Assembly: GCF_002261355.1 (NCBI RefSeq) | Contig: NZ_NEVU01000002.1 | Location: 806,001 to 870,000, forward strand | DNA: 64,000 nucleotides | Origin: Bordetella genomosp. 12 | GTDB taxonomy: Bacteria > Pseudomonadota > Gammaproteobacteria > Burkholderiales > Burkholderiaceae_B | Direction of reading: 5' to 3' | Shown: positions 10,682 through 19,647 of the stretch, piece by piece | Numbering within the stretch: the stretch's first letter is position 1 | How the letters are laid out: the number at the start of each line of letters is the position of its first letter | Translations under genes and position numbers: made by a program | Notes under the pieces: generated by a model | The model's database searches: none | What the model was told of the DNA's origin: nothing | What the model saw: the letters and a program-made list of their open reading frames with translations, nothing else

Positions 10682-10687
10682 TACAAT
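10682..10687 (+). promoter_or_regulatory. -10-like TACAAT immediately before the pseudouridine synthase gene
   Basis: TACAAT ends seven bases before the ATG at 10695, and no ribosome-binding site lies between them. If used as a -10, transcription would begin at or next to the start codon, giving a leaderless mRNA. No clear -35 is seen. Confidence 0.35.
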
Positions 10688-10694
10688 ACGCGCC

Positions 10695-11426
10695 ATGGAA
10701 AAAGTACGTATCTCCAAGTTGATGTCGGAGCGGGGCCTGTGTTCCCGCCGCGAAGCCGATGGCTATATCGAGCGCGGCTGGGTGCGGGTCGATGGCGTGG
10801 TGGTTTCCGAGCTTGGCGCCAAGGCCTACCCCGATCAGACGATCACGCTGGAACGCGCCGCGCGGGCGGCACAGACTTCGTTGGTCACCATTCTGATCAA
10901 CAAACCTATCGGTTACGTGTCGGGCCAGGCCGAAGACGGCTATACGCCGGCGGCCGCCCTGATCGATGCGCGCAGCCAGTACGAGGGCGACCGCTCAGGC
11001 CGCCGCTTTGATCGGGCCCATCTGCGCGGCTTGGCCGTGGCCGGACGGCTGGATATCGACTCGCAAGGCTTGCTCATCCTGACCCAGGACGGGCGCGTGG
11101 CCAAGCAGCTGATCGGCGAAGACTCGGCGGTCGACAAAGAATACCTGGTGCGGGTCGATGGCAAGCTCGGTGAGCGCGGCCTGGCCCTGCTCAATCACGG
11201 CCTGACGCTCGACGGCAAGCCGCTCAAGCGCGCCGATGTCCGCTGGCAGAACGACGATCAATTGCGGTTTGTGCTGCACGAAGGCAAAAAACGCCAGATC
11301 CGGCGCATGTGCGAACTGGTCGGCCTGAAGGTCGTGGGCCTCAAACGCGTGCGAATCGGCCGGATACGCCTGGGCGATCTGCCGCTGGGCCAATGGCGCT
11401 ATCTGCGCGAGGACGAGCGCTTCTGA
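10695..11426 (+). CDS. RNA pseudouridine synthase, RsuA/RluF family
   Basis: The 243-residue enzyme has an N-terminal S4 RNA-binding domain ([20 protein letters not shown], then GWVRVDG) and the RsuA/RluB/E/F catalytic core: [12 protein letters not shown], the catalytic-aspartate motif [28 protein letters not shown] and the [20 protein letters not shown] signature. It isomerises specific uridines in rRNA. The C-terminal [20 protein letters not shown] most resembles RluF, but the exact target base cannot be assigned by eye. The start ATG at 10695 was chosen where homology begins; the frame is open far upstream but only as antisense to ubiC. Confidence 0.85.
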   Translation: MEKVRISKLMSERGLCSRREADGYIERGWVRVDGVVVSELGAKAYPDQTITLERAARAAQTSLVTILINKPIGYVSGQAEDGYTPAAALIDARSQYEGDRSGRRFDRAHLRGLAVAGRLDIDSQGLLILTQDGRVAKQLIGEDSAVDKEYLVRVDGKLGERGLALLNHGLTLDGKPLKRADVRWQNDDQLRFVLHEGKKRQIRRMCELVGLKVVGLKRVRIGRIRLGDLPLGQWRYLREDERF

Positions 11427-11455
11427 GCCGCACGCGCACGCCGCAGGCCCGGCCG

Positions 11456-11469
11456 GGTTTGCGCAAACC
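11456..11469. terminator. Possible bidirectional hairpin after the pseudouridine synthase gene
   Basis: The perfect palindrome GGTTTGCGCAAACC lies between two convergent genes, with CCG and GG bases extending the stem. T-tracts are weak on both sides. Confidence 0.35.
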
Positions 11470-11496
11470 GGTTTCAGTGGATTACAAATGCGGGGC

Positions 11497-12429
11497 TCAG
11501 GCTGGGTCGTGAAACAGCCTGGCGCTATGCTTTTTACCCGGCCCCTGCATGTCCAGGCGCTCCATCAGAAACTCGATGAAGATGCGTGTCTTGGCGGGCA
11601 GTAGCCGGGTGTCCGTGACTGCATAGACCGGGAAAGGGCCGGCATGCCAGTCCGGCAAGACTCTTTCCAGTGGGCGGCTTTCATCGCCGCGCACACTGCC
11701 CAGGATGGCAATGCCTGCGCCAAGGCCCGTCAGACTGCGCAGCATGGACACGCTATTGACGGAATACCGCTTGCCCGGCGTGATCTCGATCTGACGCTGG
11801 CCATCGGTCAGCGGCCACCGGGTGACCCGGCCGGCGTGTCCGACGCGGAACTCCATGCATTCATGTTTGATCAGATCATCCGGGTGCGCGGGCCTGCCGT
11901 GCCGGGCGAGGTAGTCGGGCGAGGCGTACAGATAGGCGGGCAGCTTGCCCAGCAGGCGTGCAATCTGGGTCGAATCCGGCAGGTCGCCGATCTGAATGGC
12001 GACATCGCAGGCTTGAAACACCCGGGTCGCGTGCTCGGGGCTGGCGATGTCCAGGTAGAAATCCACTTCGGGGTAGCGTTGCGAGAACTCGACGAAGCAT
12101 TCGGCCAGAAACTCCGTGGCGAAGTCGGCGGGCAGGTTCACGCGCAAGGGCCCGGAGGGCGTTTCGAGCAGGTTTTGCAGTTCTTCGTGCACCACCTGGG
12201 CTTCGGCCACGATGCGCTGGCAGCGATCGAAGTACAACTGCCCTGCAGGGGTGAGTTCGACCTTGCGGGTGGTGCGGGCCAACAATTGCAGGCCGATGGA
12301 GCGCTCGAGTTCGGCTACCTGGCGCGAGAGTGTCGATTTGGGTATGCCGAGTTTTTCCGCCGCGCGGCTGAAATTGCGCGTCTTGGCCACTTCGACAAAG
12401 AGTTCCATGCCTTGCAGTCGGTTGTTCAT
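11497..12429 (-). CDS. LysR-family regulator, probable regulator of the adjacent RND efflux operon
   Basis: The 310-residue protein has the LysR winged helix at its N-terminus (MELFVEVAKTRNFSRAAEKL, GIPKSTLSRQVAELERSIG) and an effector-binding domain from about residue 90 (GPLRVNLPADFATEFLAE). It is transcribed away from the RND efflux operon across a 190-bp region with two strong inverted repeats. The same arrangement is described for axyR next to axyABM in Achromobacter and for other LysR-controlled pumps. Regulation of the pump is inferred from layout; whether it activates or represses cannot be read. Confidence 0.85.
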   Translation of the reverse strand: MNNRLQGMELFVEVAKTRNFSRAAEKLGIPKSTLSRQVAELERSIGLQLLARTTRKVELTPAGQLYFDRCQRIVAEAQVVHEELQNLLETPSGPLRVNLPADFATEFLAECFVEFSQRYPEVDFYLDIASPEHATRVFQACDVAIQIGDLPDSTQIARLLGKLPAYLYASPDYLARHGRPAHPDDLIKHECMEFRVGHAGRVTRWPLTDGQRQIEITPGKRYSVNSVSMLRSLTGLGAGIAILGSVRGDESRPLERVLPDWHAGPFPVYAVTDTRLLPAKTRIFIEFLMERLDMQGPGKKHSARLFHDPA

Positions 12430-12467
12430 GGCGTGTGAGCTTAAGGTGTCTTCAGCCCTTTTATTGT

Positions 12468-12514
12468 CCCAGAAATGGAATGATGTTTTCGAATTCGATG
12501 ACTTTGTTTCTGGG
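12468..12514. promoter_or_regulatory. Long inverted repeat, putative operator of the LysR/RND locus
   Basis: Arms CCCAGAAA (12468-12475) and TTTCTGGG (12507-12514) flank a central 10-bp palindrome, TCGAATTCGA (12489-12498), centred within three bases of the same point. The repeat lies between the divergent regulator and pump genes and fits binding of a LysR tetramer. Function is inferred. Confidence 0.5.
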
Positions 12515-12535
12515 GCGGGATAAAGGAAAATGTGA

Positions 12536-12557
12536 CGTTTTGCATTGCAGCAAAACG
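12536..12557. promoter_or_regulatory. Second inverted repeat upstream of the efflux operon
   Basis: Perfect 8-base arms CGTTTTGC (12536-12543) and GCAAAACG (12550-12557) enclose ATTGCA. The repeat lies 63 bases before the adaptor gene and could be a separate operator or a leader hairpin. Confidence 0.4.
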
Positions 12558-12619
12558 CGTACCGGAGGCAGGTGTGCAGGCCTGCCGCCGGGGATAGGTT
12601 GGATTCGGGAATGGATCAT

Positions 12620-13816
12620 ATGAAAAGCAAGAAGCAGGTATGGCGCGGCGTGGCCGCGCTTTCGGCGGCGGCCCTCGCCCTCGCATTGTCCGGCTGCGGT
12701 AAAGAGCAAGCCCAGCCCCAGGCCGGCAAGCCCCAAGTGGGGGTCGTGACCCTGAAGTCGCAGCCTGTTTCGCTTTCCACGGAGTTACCCGGCCGCACGT
12801 CGGCGTTCAGGATCGCCGAGGTCCGCCCGCAGGTCAACGGCATTGTGCAAAAGCGCCTGTTTACCGAGGGCGCCGAAGTGCGCGCCGGCCAGCAGCTCTA
12901 CCAGATCGATCCCTCGGTCTATCAGGCGACCTACGACAGCGCCAAGGCCGCCCTGGCCCGGGCGCAGGCGCAGCAGCGCACGGCCGCGCTGCTGGTGGAC
13001 CGCTACAAGCCGCTGGTGGAAACCCGCGCCGTCAGCCGCCAGACCTACGATGACGCCGTGAGCTCGCGCGACCAGGCCGCCGCCGACGTGCTGTCGGCCA
13101 AGGCCGCCCTGGAGACGGCGCGTATCAACCTGGTCTATACCAAGGTGCTGTCGCCCATCGACGGCATCATCGGCCGTTCGCAAGTGACCGAAGGCGCGCT
13201 GGTGACGGCCAACCAGACCAACGCCATTGCTTCGGTGCAGCAAATCGACCCCATCTACGTCGACGTCACCCAGTCCAGCGTGCAGTTGCTCAAGCTCAAG
13301 CGCGCCCTGGCCAGCGGTCAGTTGCAGCAAGCCGAGGGCGCGCAGGCCGCCAAAGTCACCCTCATGCTCGAAGACGGCAGCGTCTACGACGAGCCGGGCA
13401 AGCTCGAGTTCTCGGAAGTGACGGTGGACCCGACCACGGGTTCGGTCACGCTGCGCGCGCTGTTCCCCAATGCCAAACATCAATTGCTGCCGGGCATGTT
13501 CGTGCGCGCCCGCCTGGCTCAGGGCGTGGCTTCGGCCGGCCTGCTCGTGCCGCAGCGCGGCGTGGCGCGCAGTCAGCGCGGCCTGCCCACGGCACTGGTG
13601 GTCAACGGGGAGAACAAGGTCGAATTGCGCGAGCTGGTCACCGACCGCGCGCTGGGCGACCAATGGCTGGTAACCAAGGGTCTGGCCGCGGGCGACCGTG
13701 TCATCGTCGAGGGGCTGCAGTCCGTGCGCCCGGGTATCGAGGTCACCGCACAGGAATATCAAGCCGGCGCAACCGCGCCGGCCGGGCAGGGCGGCCAGGC
13801 GCCGGCAGCTAAGTAA
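12620..13816 (+). CDS. RND efflux periplasmic adaptor lipoprotein (MexA/AcrA/AxyA-like)
   Basis: The 398-residue membrane-fusion protein links the inner-membrane pump to the outer-membrane channel. It begins with a lipoprotein signal (MKSKKQVWRGVAALSAAALA, lipobox LSGC). The lipoyl half-motif VRPQVNGIVQKRLFTEGAEV and the partner TKVLSPIDGIIGRSQVTEGA surround an alpha-helical hairpin (residues about 90-150) and are followed by beta-barrel and membrane-proximal domains. The ATG at 12620 gives the standard signal peptide; an in-frame ATG at 12611 adds three residues and is a real alternative. It is the first gene of a three-gene operon, 12 bp before the pump gene. Confidence 0.9.
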   Translation: MKSKKQVWRGVAALSAAALALALSGCGKEQAQPQAGKPQVGVVTLKSQPVSLSTELPGRTSAFRIAEVRPQVNGIVQKRLFTEGAEVRAGQQLYQIDPSVYQATYDSAKAALARAQAQQRTAALLVDRYKPLVETRAVSRQTYDDAVSSRDQAAADVLSAKAALETARINLVYTKVLSPIDGIIGRSQVTEGALVTANQTNAIASVQQIDPIYVDVTQSSVQLLKLKRALASGQLQQAEGAQAAKVTLMLEDGSVYDEPGKLEFSEVTVDPTTGSVTLRALFPNAKHQLLPGMFVRARLAQGVASAGLLVPQRGVARSQRGLPTALVVNGENKVELRELVTDRALGDQWLVTKGLAAGDRVIVEGLQSVRPGIEVTAQEYQAGATAPAGQGGQAPAAK

Positions 13817-13828
13817 GGGAGCCAGCGC

Positions 13829-16800
13829 ATGGCAAAGTTTTTTATCGACAGGCCGGTTTTCGCCTGGGTGATCGCCATCGTGCTGATGATGGCCGGTGCT
13901 CTGTCCATCCTCAGCCTGCCCGTGGCGCAATACCCCAGTATTGCGCCGCCGGCGATCGCCATCAACGTGACCTATCCTGGTGCTTCGGCCCAGACCGTGC
14001 AGGACACGGTGGTCCAGGTGATCGAACAGCAGATGAACGGCATCGACAACCTGGAGTACATCTCTTCCGAAAGTAATTCGGATGGCAGTGTCTCCATCAC
14101 GTTGACGTTCGGCCAGGGCACCAATCCGGATACCGCCCAGGTACAGGTCCAGAACAAGCTGGCCGTCGCCCAGCCGCTGTTGCCGCAGGAAGTGCAGCAG
14201 CAGGGCATACGGGTGACCAAGGCGACCAAGAACTTCCTGATCGTCGCCGGCTTTGTGTCCTCCGACGGCACGATGGACAAGTCGGACCTCGCCGACTACG
14301 TCGCATCCTATGTGCAGGATCCGATCAGCCGCACGCCCGGCGTGGGCGACTTCCAGTTGTTCGGCGCCTCCTATGCGATGCGGATCTGGCTCAGCCCCGA
14401 GAAGCTGATCAATTACAACCTGTCCGCCTCCGACGTCACCAATGCGATCAAGGAGCAGAACGTTCAGGTGTCGTCCGGTCAGTTGGGCGGCCTGCCGGCC
14501 ACCCGGGGCCAGCAGCTCAATGCCACCGTCATCGGGCCGACGCGTCTGCAAACGCCCGAAGAGTTCGGCGACATCCTGCTCAAGGTCAATACCGATGGCT
14601 CGCAGGTGCGTCTGCGCGACGTCGCCAAGATCGAGCTGGGCGCGCAGGGCTATTCCATCGATAGCTATTACAACGGTAAGCCCGCATCGGGCCTGGCGGT
14701 CAAGCTGGCTACCGGGGCCAACGCCCTGGATACCGCGCAGGCCGTGCGCGACACCATCAACAACCTCAAGCCCTATTTCCCCCCGGGCATGGAGGTGGTC
14801 TATCCCTACGACACGACGCCGTTTGTCAGCCTGTCCATCGAGAGCGTGATCCATACGCTGCTCGAGGCCATCGTCCTCGTGTTCCTGGTGATGTACCTCT
14901 TTTTGCAGAATGTGCGGGCAACCCTGATCCCGACGCTGGCCGTGCCGGTGGTGCTGTTGGGTACCTTCGGGGTGTTGGCGGCATTCGGCTATTCCATCAA
15001 TACCCTGACCATGTTCGGCATGGTGCTGGCCATCGGGCTATTGGTCGATGACGCCATCGTGGTGGTGGAAAACGTCGAGCGGCTGATGGTGGAGGAGGGC
15101 TTATCGCCCAAGGCCGCCACACGCAAGTCCATGGGCCAGATCACCGGCGCGCTGGTCGGCATCGCCATGGTGCTGTCGGCGGTGTTCATCCCGATGGCGT
15201 TTTTCGGCGGCTCGACCGGTGTGATCTACCGCCAGTTCTCCATCACCATCGTCTCTTCCATGGTGCTGTCGGTGCTGGTGGCCATCGTCTTCACGCCGGC
15301 ATTGTGCGCCACGCTGCTCAAGCCCGTGCCCAAGGGGCACCATGGCACCAAGAAGGGCTTCTTCGGCTGGTTCAACCGTTCCTTCGAGCGCTCGACGGAA
15401 AGCTATGCCAATGCCGTGGGCCGCAGCCTGACGCGCGGCAAGCGCCTGCTGGTGCTGTACGTGGTGCTGATTCTGGCCATGGGCTGGTTGTTCACGCGCA
15501 TCCCGACGGCCTTCCTGCCCGAAGAGGACCAGGGCATTCTGTTCGCCCAGGTCCAGGCGCCGTCCGGCGCGACGGCCGAACGCACCAAGGTGGTCATCGA
15601 CCAGGCCGTGAACTACCTGCTCAAGGACGAGAAGGATTCGGTGGCGTCGGTGTTCGCGGTCTCGGGCTTCTCCTTCGGCGGCCGCGGGCAGAATGCCGCC
15701 ATTCTGTTCATCAAGCTGCGCGACTGGAAAGACCGCTCCGGCAGCGAGTTGCGCGCCGCCGCGGTGGCGCAGCGCATCAACGGCTACTTCGCCACCCACA
15801 TTCACGATGCGCAGGTGTTTGCGTTCGCGCCGCCTGCCGTGATGGAGCTGGGCAACGCCAGCGGCTTTGACTTCATGCTGCAGGACCGCGCCGGCGTGGG
15901 CCACGAGAAACTCCTGGCCGCGCGTAACCAGTTGCTGGGCGAAGCCGCGCAAAGCCCGGTGCTGGCCCGCGTGCGTCCCAACGGCATCGAGGATGCGCCG
16001 CAGTATCAGCTCGACATCGACCGCGAGAAGGCGCGCGCCCTCGGCGTGGCCATTACCGACATCAACAGCACGCTGTCGACCGCGTGGGGGTCATCCTACG
16101 TCAATGACTTCATCGATCGCGGCCGGGTCAAGAAGGTGTTCGTCCAGGGCGAAGCCGCGTCGCGCATGCTGCCCGACGATCTGGATAAATGGTATGTGCG
16201 CAATACGTCGGGCGACATGGTGCCGTTCTCGGCCTTCGCCAAGGCGCATTGGACGTTCGGCCCGCAGAAGCTGAACCGCTACAACGGCGTGCCGGCATAC
16301 AACATCCAGGGCGAGCCTGCGCCGGGACGCAGTTCGGGCGAGGCCATGGCCGAAATGGAGCGCATCGCGGCCAAGCTGCCGACCGGCGTTGGTTTCGAGT
16401 GGACCGGCCTGTCGTTCGAAGAGCGGCTGTCCGGCGCGCAGGCCCCGGCGCTGTACGCGATCTCGCTCATCGTCGTCTTCCTTTGCCTGGCGGCGTTGTA
16501 CGAGAGCTGGAGCATTCCGACCGCCGTCATGCTGGTGGTGCCCCTGGGGGTGCTCGGGGCGTTGGCGGCGACCTTGATGCGCGGTTTGTCCAATGACGTG
16601 TATTTCCAGGTGGGCCTGCTCACTACCGTGGGGCTGGCGGCCAAAAACGCCATCCTGATCGTGGAGTTCGCCAAGGAGCATTACGAGAAAGGCGCCGGGC
16701 TGACCGAGGCGGCCATCCACGCCGCGCGGCAGCGTCTGCGGCCGATTCTCATGACGTCCATGGCCTTCGTGCTGGGCGTGGTGCCGCTGGCGATTTCCAA

Positions 16801-16999
16801 CGGCGCCGGCTCGGGCAGCCAGCATGCCATCGGTACCGGCGTGATCGGCGGCATGCTCTCGGGCACCTTCCTGGCGATTTTCTTCGTGCCGCTTTTCTTC
16901 GTGGTGATTCTGCGCCTGTTCAAAGTCCGGCGCCGGACCGAGATCCACGCCGAGGAAGAGGCACTGCATCCCCATTCCAACGGAGATCAGCAGCAATGA
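13829..16999 (+). CDS. RND multidrug efflux inner-membrane transporter (MexB/AcrB/AxyB-like, HAE1)
   Basis: The 1056-residue proton-driven pump has the standard HAE1 layout: a first transmembrane segment ([20 protein letters not shown]), a periplasmic porter domain, a block of membrane spans, a second porter domain and a final block. The proton-relay pair is visible in [18 protein letters not shown] (adjacent aspartates), and the second-half [18 protein letters not shown] and [20 protein letters not shown] motifs are typical. It forms a trimer and takes drugs or solvents from the periplasm or membrane. Closest by memory are MexB of Pseudomonas and AxyB of Achromobacter. Its stop overlaps the channel gene start (ATGA). 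Confidence 0.93.
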   Translation: MAKFFIDRPVFAWVIAIVLMMAGALSILSLPVAQYPSIAPPAIAINVTYPGASAQTVQDTVVQVIEQQMNGIDNLEYISSESNSDGSVSITLTFGQGTNPDTAQVQVQNKLAVAQPLLPQEVQQQGIRVTKATKNFLIVAGFVSSDGTMDKSDLADYVASYVQDPISRTPGVGDFQLFGASYAMRIWLSPEKLINYNLSASDVTNAIKEQNVQVSSGQLGGLPATRGQQLNATVIGPTRLQTPEEFGDILLKVNTDGSQVRLRDVAKIELGAQGYSIDSYYNGKPASGLAVKLATGANALDTAQAVRDTINNLKPYFPPGMEVVYPYDTTPFVSLSIESVIHTLLEAIVLVFLVMYLFLQNVRATLIPTLAVPVVLLGTFGVLAAFGYSINTLTMFGMVLAIGLLVDDAIVVVENVERLMVEEGLSPKAATRKSMGQITGALVGIAMVLSAVFIPMAFFGGSTGVIYRQFSITIVSSMVLSVLVAIVFTPALCATLLKPVPKGHHGTKKGFFGWFNRSFERSTESYANAVGRSLTRGKRLLVLYVVLILAMGWLFTRIPTAFLPEEDQGILFAQVQAPSGATAERTKVVIDQAVNYLLKDEKDSVASVFAVSGFSFGGRGQNAAILFIKLRDWKDRSGSELRAAAVAQRINGYFATHIHDAQVFAFAPPAVMELGNASGFDFMLQDRAGVGHEKLLAARNQLLGEAAQSPVLARVRPNGIEDAPQYQLDIDREKARALGVAITDINSTLSTAWGSSYVNDFIDRGRVKKVFVQGEAASRMLPDDLDKWYVRNTSGDMVPFSAFAKAHWTFGPQKLNRYNGVPAYNIQGEPAPGRSSGEAMAEMERIAAKLPTGVGFEWTGLSFEERLSGAQAPALYAISLIVVFLCLAALYESWSIPTAVMLVVPLGVLGALAATLMRGLSNDVYFQVGLLTTVGLAAKNAILIVEFAKEHYEKGAGLTEAAIHAARQRLRPILMTSMAFVLGVVPLAISNGAGSGSQHAIGTGVIGGMLSGTFLAIFFVPLFFVVILRLFKVRRRTEIHAEEEALHPHSNGDQQQ

Positions 17000-18471
17000 T
17001 CCCGAGCATCAAAACCCTGTTGTCGATTTCGCTGGCCAGCGCGCTGGCCGGCTGCTCGCTGGCGCCGAAGTACGAGCGCCCGGACGCGCCGGTGGACTCC
17101 GTCTACCCCAGCGGCCCGGCCTATGGTGTGGCCGCGCAGCTGCCCGCCGGGCAGGTGCCCGCCGCCAATGTCGGCTGGCGTGATTTCTTCCATGATCCGC
17201 TGTTGCAGCGGATTCTCGAGCTGACCTTGGCCAACAACCGCGATCTGCGCGTGGCCGCGCTCAATGTCGAGGCCGCGCGCGCGCAGTACCGCATTCAGCG
17301 CGCCGACCTGATGCCCACCGTGGGCGTGGCCGGCGATGCGACGGTGCAGCGTTCGCCCGGCGACCTGACGCAAACCGGCCGGCCGGAGATTTCGCGCCAG
17401 TACCGCGTCGGCGGTGCGGTGTCTTCCTGGGAGCTGGATCTCTTTGGCCGCATACAGAGCCTGAGCGAAGAAGCCCTGCAGACCTATCTGGCTCAGGACG
17501 AAACGCGTATCGCCACGCAGTTGACGCTGATCTCCGAGACGGCCAATGCCTATCTGACGCTGCGCGCCGATCAGGAGCTTTTGCAGCTGACCAAGGACAC
17601 GCTGGCCTCGCAGGAGAACTCGTACAAGCTCACCACGCAAAGCTTTGACCAGGGCGTGGCGACGGCGCTGGACATGAGCCAGGCCGAGATCTCGCTGCGC
17701 ACGGCCCAGCGCAATCTGGCCCAGTATCTACGGCAAGTGGCCCAGGACCGCAACGCTCTGACGCTGTTGGCCGGCCAGCCCTTGCCGGCCGACGTGCTGG
17801 CGCAGCTCGATGAAGCCAAGCGCCTGCCCGACGACATCGTCATCGCTGACCTGCCGGCGGGCTTGCCTTCGGATCTGCTGGCGCGCCGCCCCGACGTGCG
17901 TGCGGCTGAGCACGTGCTGCGCGGCGCCAATGCCAATATCGGCGCGGCGCGCGCGGCCTTCTTTCCGAGCATCAGCCTGACGGGCATGGCCGGCACGGCC
18001 AGTGCGTCGCTGGGGGGCCTGTTCAAGGCAGGGTCGGGCGCCTGGAGTTTCGCGCCGCAGATCAATTTGCCGATCTTCGCAGGCGGCTCGCTCATGGCCA
18101 ATCTCGACCTGGCCCATGTGCGCAAGCGCATCGAGGTGGCCAATTATGAAAAAGCCATCCAGACAGGCTTTCGCGAGGTGGCAGACGGGCTGGCCGGGCG
18201 TTCGACGCTGGATGATCAGATCGCGGCCCAGCGGCTCCTGGTCGACGCCAGCCAGCGGGCCTATACGCTGTCGGACCAGCGTTTCCGGCAGGGCGTGGAT
18301 GACTATCTGAGCGTACTGGACTCGCAACGTTCGCTGTACACGGCCCAGCAGGCGCTGGTTGATGCGCGCCTGGCTCGCTTGAGCAACCTCATTACGCTGT
18401 ACAAGTCTCTCGGCGGCGGCTGGACCGAACGCACCGTCACGGCGGATGCGTCGGGCGCGCAGGCGCAATAG
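16996..18471 (+). CDS. RND efflux outer-membrane channel lipoprotein (OprM/NodT family)
   Basis: The 491-residue outer-membrane factor has a lipoprotein signal with lipobox LAGC ([20 protein letters not shown]), then two repeats of the TolC/OprM type. The first includes [20 protein letters not shown] and the second [20 protein letters not shown] and [16 protein letters not shown]. The trimer is expected to form the exit duct for the adjacent pump. Its start overlaps the pump stop codon by four bases, indicating translational coupling. A strong terminator follows the stop codon within about 20 bases. Confidence 0.92.
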   Translation: MIPSIKTLLSISLASALAGCSLAPKYERPDAPVDSVYPSGPAYGVAAQLPAGQVPAANVGWRDFFHDPLLQRILELTLANNRDLRVAALNVEAARAQYRIQRADLMPTVGVAGDATVQRSPGDLTQTGRPEISRQYRVGGAVSSWELDLFGRIQSLSEEALQTYLAQDETRIATQLTLISETANAYLTLRADQELLQLTKDTLASQENSYKLTTQSFDQGVATALDMSQAEISLRTAQRNLAQYLRQVAQDRNALTLLAGQPLPADVLAQLDEAKRLPDDIVIADLPAGLPSDLLARRPDVRAAEHVLRGANANIGAARAAFFPSISLTGMAGTASASLGGLFKAGSGAWSFAPQINLPIFAGGSLMANLDLAHVRKRIEVANYEKAIQTGFREVADGLAGRSTLDDQIAAQRLLVDASQRAYTLSDQRFRQGVDDYLSVLDSQRSLYTAQQALVDARLARLSNLITLYKSLGGGWTERTVTADASGAQAQ

Positions 18472-18492
18472 CGTCGGGTCTAGCGCAATGAA

Positions 18493-18520
18493 AAAGGGCG
18501 GGCACGAGTGCCCGCCCTTT
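18493..18520. terminator. Bidirectional intrinsic terminator between the efflux operon and the glsB-like gene
   Basis: A perfect 12-bp stem (AAAGGGCGGGCA, loop CGAG, TGCCCGCCCTTT) lies between convergent genes. On the minus strand it is followed by a T-rich run (TTTTT within 18491-18497); on the plus strand the tail is just the stem TTT. It serves both transcription units. Confidence 0.85.
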
Positions 18521-18566
18521 GCGTTGTGCCGCGCGCCTTGCCGGCGCCGGCCATCGCGGTTTGCGT

Positions 18567-18818
18567 CTACGCGCGCTTGCGCGAGATGAGGCCCACCACG
18601 AACAGCACGATGATGGCGCCGACCACCGAGGCGATCCAGCCAGCCGGCTCACCCGGCGCATACCAGCCCAGCGATTGCCCGAGATATCCGGCGACCACCG
18701 AACCCACGATGCCGAGTATGGCGGTCATGATGATGCCCATGCTTTGATCGCCGGGCATCAGCGCGCGGGCGATGAGCCCCACGACGAAACCGACGATGAT
18801 CATGATGATGATGCTCAT
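18567..18818 (-). CDS. GlsB/YeaQ/YmgE family membrane protein (transglycosylase-associated type)
   Basis: The 83-residue inner-membrane protein has three hydrophobic, glycine-rich spans: MSIIIMIIVGFVVGLIARAL, then MGIIMTAILGIVGSVVAGYL and WIASVVGAIIVLFVVGLISR. The GLIARALMPG segment is the family signature. These small proteins are often stress-inducible and annotated as transglycosylase-associated, but their molecular role is unknown. It is a single gene with a strong terminator after it. Confidence 0.88.
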   Translation of the reverse strand: MSIIIMIIVGFVVGLIARALMPGDQSMGIIMTAILGIVGSVVAGYLGQSLGWYAPGEPAGWIASVVGAIIVLFVVGLISRKRA

Positions 18819-18915
18819 GCTGCACTCCTTCTTCCGGGATGGTGGCAGCCATCATACTCACGAGCTTGCCGCGCCGGGTGTAACAACTGGTGATCCGGCG
18901 CGGTCTGCTCCGCTT

Positions 18916-19545
18916 TCAGCCTTGTGTGATATCCAGCAATTGCTTCAGGTCTCTGGTGATGTCCGCCACACTGTCGGTGTCCGAGGCCAGCAGGCGCGCC
19001 CGTCCCGTCTTGTCAAAGATGTAGACGCCGCGGCTGTGGGTGACGTCATAGTGGTCGGCCGTATCGCCGGGCCGGGGCTTTTCGATCTGGTAGGCCACGC
19101 GGTAGCGGCGCGCCAGATCGGCGATCTGTTGTTCGCTGCCCGTGACACCCAGGGCTTGGCTATTGAAGGCATTGACGTAGGCTTGCAGGATATCGGGCGT
19201 ATCGCGGTGCGGATCCACGCTGACAAACAGAATGCGCACGTTGCGGGCCCGTTCCCCCAACTGCTGCAACACCGCGCTCAGTTGGGCCAGGGTGGTGGGG
19301 CAGATGTCCGGGCAACTGGCGTAGCCGAAAAACAGCAGCACGGTCTTGCCCTTGAGATCCTCGCTGCTGAGCGTGCTGCCGCCTGCGGCTGGCAGCTTGA
19401 ACTTCAGATCCGGCAGATGCCCCTTGACGTCGTATAGCGTCCAGTTCGCGCTGCGGTCACCACAGGCGCCCAGGAGACTCAGGCAGGCCAGCAGAAAGAG
19501 GGCGCGCAAAACGCGGCCGGAGAAAAGCGTGCGCAGCATGGGCAA
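18916..19545 (-). CDS. Sco1/SenC family copper chaperone lipoprotein
   Basis: The 209-residue protein has a lipoprotein signal (MPMLRTLFSGRVLRALFLLA, lipobox LGAC) and a thioredoxin-like Sco domain. The copper ligands are visible: the CxxxC motif in YASCPDICPTTLAQL and the downstream histidine in HYDVTHSRGVYIFDK. LFVSVDPHRDTPDILQAYV is also a family hallmark. Sco proteins deliver copper to the CuA centre of cytochrome c oxidase or act in periplasmic redox control. No oxidase genes are next to it, so the partner is elsewhere. An in-frame ATG two codons later is an alternative start. Confidence 0.9.
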   Translation of the reverse strand: MPMLRTLFSGRVLRALFLLACLSLLGACGDRSANWTLYDVKGHLPDLKFKLPAAGGSTLSSEDLKGKTVLLFFGYASCPDICPTTLAQLSAVLQQLGERARNVRILFVSVDPHRDTPDILQAYVNAFNSQALGVTGSEQQIADLARRYRVAYQIEKPRPGDTADHYDVTHSRGVYIFDKTGRARLLASDTDSVADITRDLKQLLDITQG

Positions 19546-19615
19546 GGAGGCGGCAGGCGCCGCGCCGGGAGTCGTGGGGGCGGGTTTGATTCTACGTCAT
19601 GCCCGGGCGCGGGTG

Positions 19616-19641
19616 CTCAGCCCGGCGGGCGCCGGGCTGAG
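19616..19641 (-). terminator. Hairpin downstream of prlC
   Basis: A perfect 11-bp stem, CTCAGCCCGGC / GCCGGGCTGAG, with a four-base loop begins seven bases after the prlC stop codon. The tail lacks a T-tract, so it may act only partly as a terminator. Confidence 0.45.
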
Positions 19642-19647
19642 GCGGGG

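Noticed and set aside
10041..10694. N-terminal extension of the pseudouridine synthase frame
   Set aside because: The extra 218 codons are antisense to ubiC; protein similarity begins at the ATG at 10695.
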